From positions 1 to 64,000 of the forward strand of contig JAGAMY010000047.1 in assembly GCA_017624495.1 (NCBI GenBank): a stretch of 64,000 nt of DNA, given 5' to 3'. A program made the position numbers and the translations under genes. This DNA is from Lachnospiraceae bacterium (GTDB lineage: Bacteria > Bacillota > Clostridia > Lachnospirales > Lachnospiraceae). Shown here piece after piece: positions 63,235-64,000 of the stretch (position 1 is the stretch's first letter; every line of letters starts with the position of its first letter). Under the pieces are notes generated by a model that did no database searches, had not been told where the DNA came from, and saw nothing but the letters and a program-made list of their open reading frames with translations.

Positions 63235-64000
63235 ATTCTTTCTCCATATATCATCTGATACAACTCTGCAATGGAGTGATACCTCTCTTCTATGCGCAGA
63301 GACATTCCTTTTTGCAAAGCCTTATCCACTCTTTCAGGGACAGCTACACCCAACATCCGTAAGGGTTTTACCGTGTCATTTTCCTGCCGCTTTTTTGCCT
63401 CCGGGATACGGATACCTGTCAACAGATAATAGATGCTGGCACTCATGCTGTATACATCTGTCCATGGTCCTTGATTTCCATCTTTTTCATACTGCTCTGG
63501 TGGCGCATACCCATGTTTCAACAAAATCGGTGCATTTTCACTTTTTTCAAAATTTTTTGCTGCACCAAAATCAATGAGCTTTGCTTCACCTTTACGGTTT
63601 AACATGATATTGTCAGGGCTGATATCCCGATGGACAATGTTTGCTTTATGTACTTCATTTAAGGCTTTTAATACATCCCTAAGCACACCAAATACAATAT
63701 TGGGTGCTAATTTTCCGCCCTGCCTCTTGGCATACTGCTTCATATCAATGCCCTCAATATATTCCATTACAATATAGGCAGTATTGTTGCCATAAAAGAA
63801 ATCCCTTACCGATACAATTCCCGGCATGACATAAAATTTTGACAAATTTTCTGCCTCCTTGATATAGGCTTCCAAACCACTCCGGTAGGCGTATTTTGCA
63901 CGGGTAATTGTCTGATTCTGCAGCAGCATACTGTACTGGACGGATACGGATATCTGCTCCGTATAGGTCACTGCATCGGGATTTCGCACTGCTATAGACC
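63231..64000 (-). CDS. Ser/Thr protein kinase, partial at right edge
   Basis: Only the C-terminal 256 or so residues are in the window; the reading frame runs open past 64000 and the Gly loop and VAIK Lys must lie outside. Seen: VMEYIEGIDMKQYAKRQGG, catalytic loop VHRDISPDNIMLN, LIDFGAAKNF, the APE-like GYAPPEQYEKDG and YSMSASIYYLLTG. All key residues of an active kinase are present, in contrast with the next gene. The GTG at 63989 is not a likely true start. The next kinase gene starts in an overlap. Confidence 0.9.
   Translation of the reverse strand, partial: SIAVRNPDAVTYTEQISVSVQYSMLLQNQTITRAKYAYRSGLEAYIKEAENLSKFYVMPGIVSVRDFFYGNNTAYIVMEYIEGIDMKQYAKRQGGKLAPNIVFGVLRDVLKALNEVHKANIVHRDISPDNIMLNRKGEAKLIDFGAAKNFEKSENAPILLKHGYAPPEQYEKDGNQGPWTDVYSMSASIYYLLTGIRIPEAKKRQENDTVKPLRMLGVAVPERVDKALQKGMSLRIEERYHSIAELYQMIYGERI

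Overview
The window looks like a chromosomal segment of a gut-type Lachnospiraceae (Clostridia, Bacillota). The evidence is an AT-rich base composition, strong GGAGG ribosome binding sites, many short directional operons, polysaccharide-scavenging genes (GH94, GH36, GH2 and GH112 enzymes, GPH and ABC sugar importers), BspA-like secreted proteins and Rpn-family nuclease remnants. Nearly everything is on the minus strand; only the cellobiose phosphorylase gene and a Y-family polymerase gene are clearly on the plus strand. I saw no rRNA, tRNA, CRISPR array or complete insertion sequence.

Layout. 1-232: a long palindromic element, cut by the window edge. 340-3328: pantothenate operon panG-panB-panC-panD, with the alternative ketopantoate reductase PanG. 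3552-8972: a 1806-residue secreted modular protein. 9376-16553: a cellobiose module (LacI regulator, lipoprotein, two permeases, divergent GH94 phosphorylase) with three matching operators in the divergent gap. 16614-23432: a galactoside operon (TetR, GH2, GPH symporter, GH36) behind two identical-geometry TetR operators. 23626-31482: a sulfur amino acid operon (two PLP C-S enzymes, a cystine-type ABC importer, a dehydrogenase, an ATC-hydrolase-like protein, a LysR regulator) with the same dyad in front of two transcription units. 31823-33658: an orphan CysN-like GTPase with what looks like a decayed APS-kinase tail. 34282-36050: Y-family polymerase and a type II toxin-antitoxin pair. 37088-37820: a complete type III (RNA-protein) toxin-antitoxin locus. 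38118-42173: GreA, a mismatch glycosylase, a glycogen debranching enzyme and UppP. 42187-48182: GH112 phosphorylase, sensor kinase, a tetrahydrofolate riboswitch, FolT and two response regulators. 48266-53153: PocR-type sensor, CarD-like regulator, hybrid kinase, MscL. 53150-54058: an Rpn gene broken by one amber codon. 54254-64000: secreted or surface proteins and a cluster of FHA proteins and Ser/Thr kinases running off the right edge.

How it fits together. Four disaccharide systems sit within 35 kb. Two use phosphorolysis (cellobiose, and galacto-N-biose or lacto-N-biose), which conserves energy in sugar phosphates. Each of the first two sugar operons carries its own local regulator and visible operators. 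The right-hand 5 kb looks like a phospho-signalling system: kinases, membrane FHA proteins, and a repeated Thr-rich motif that could be the phosphosite.

Most noteworthy items: the type III toxin-antitoxin locus (two 52-base repeats that can fold as an H-type pseudoknot, a terminator, then the toxin gene); the riboswitch inside a sugar and two-component gene string; the shared LysR dyads; and the kinase-FHA cluster. All functional calls come from reading motifs by eye; no database search was run.
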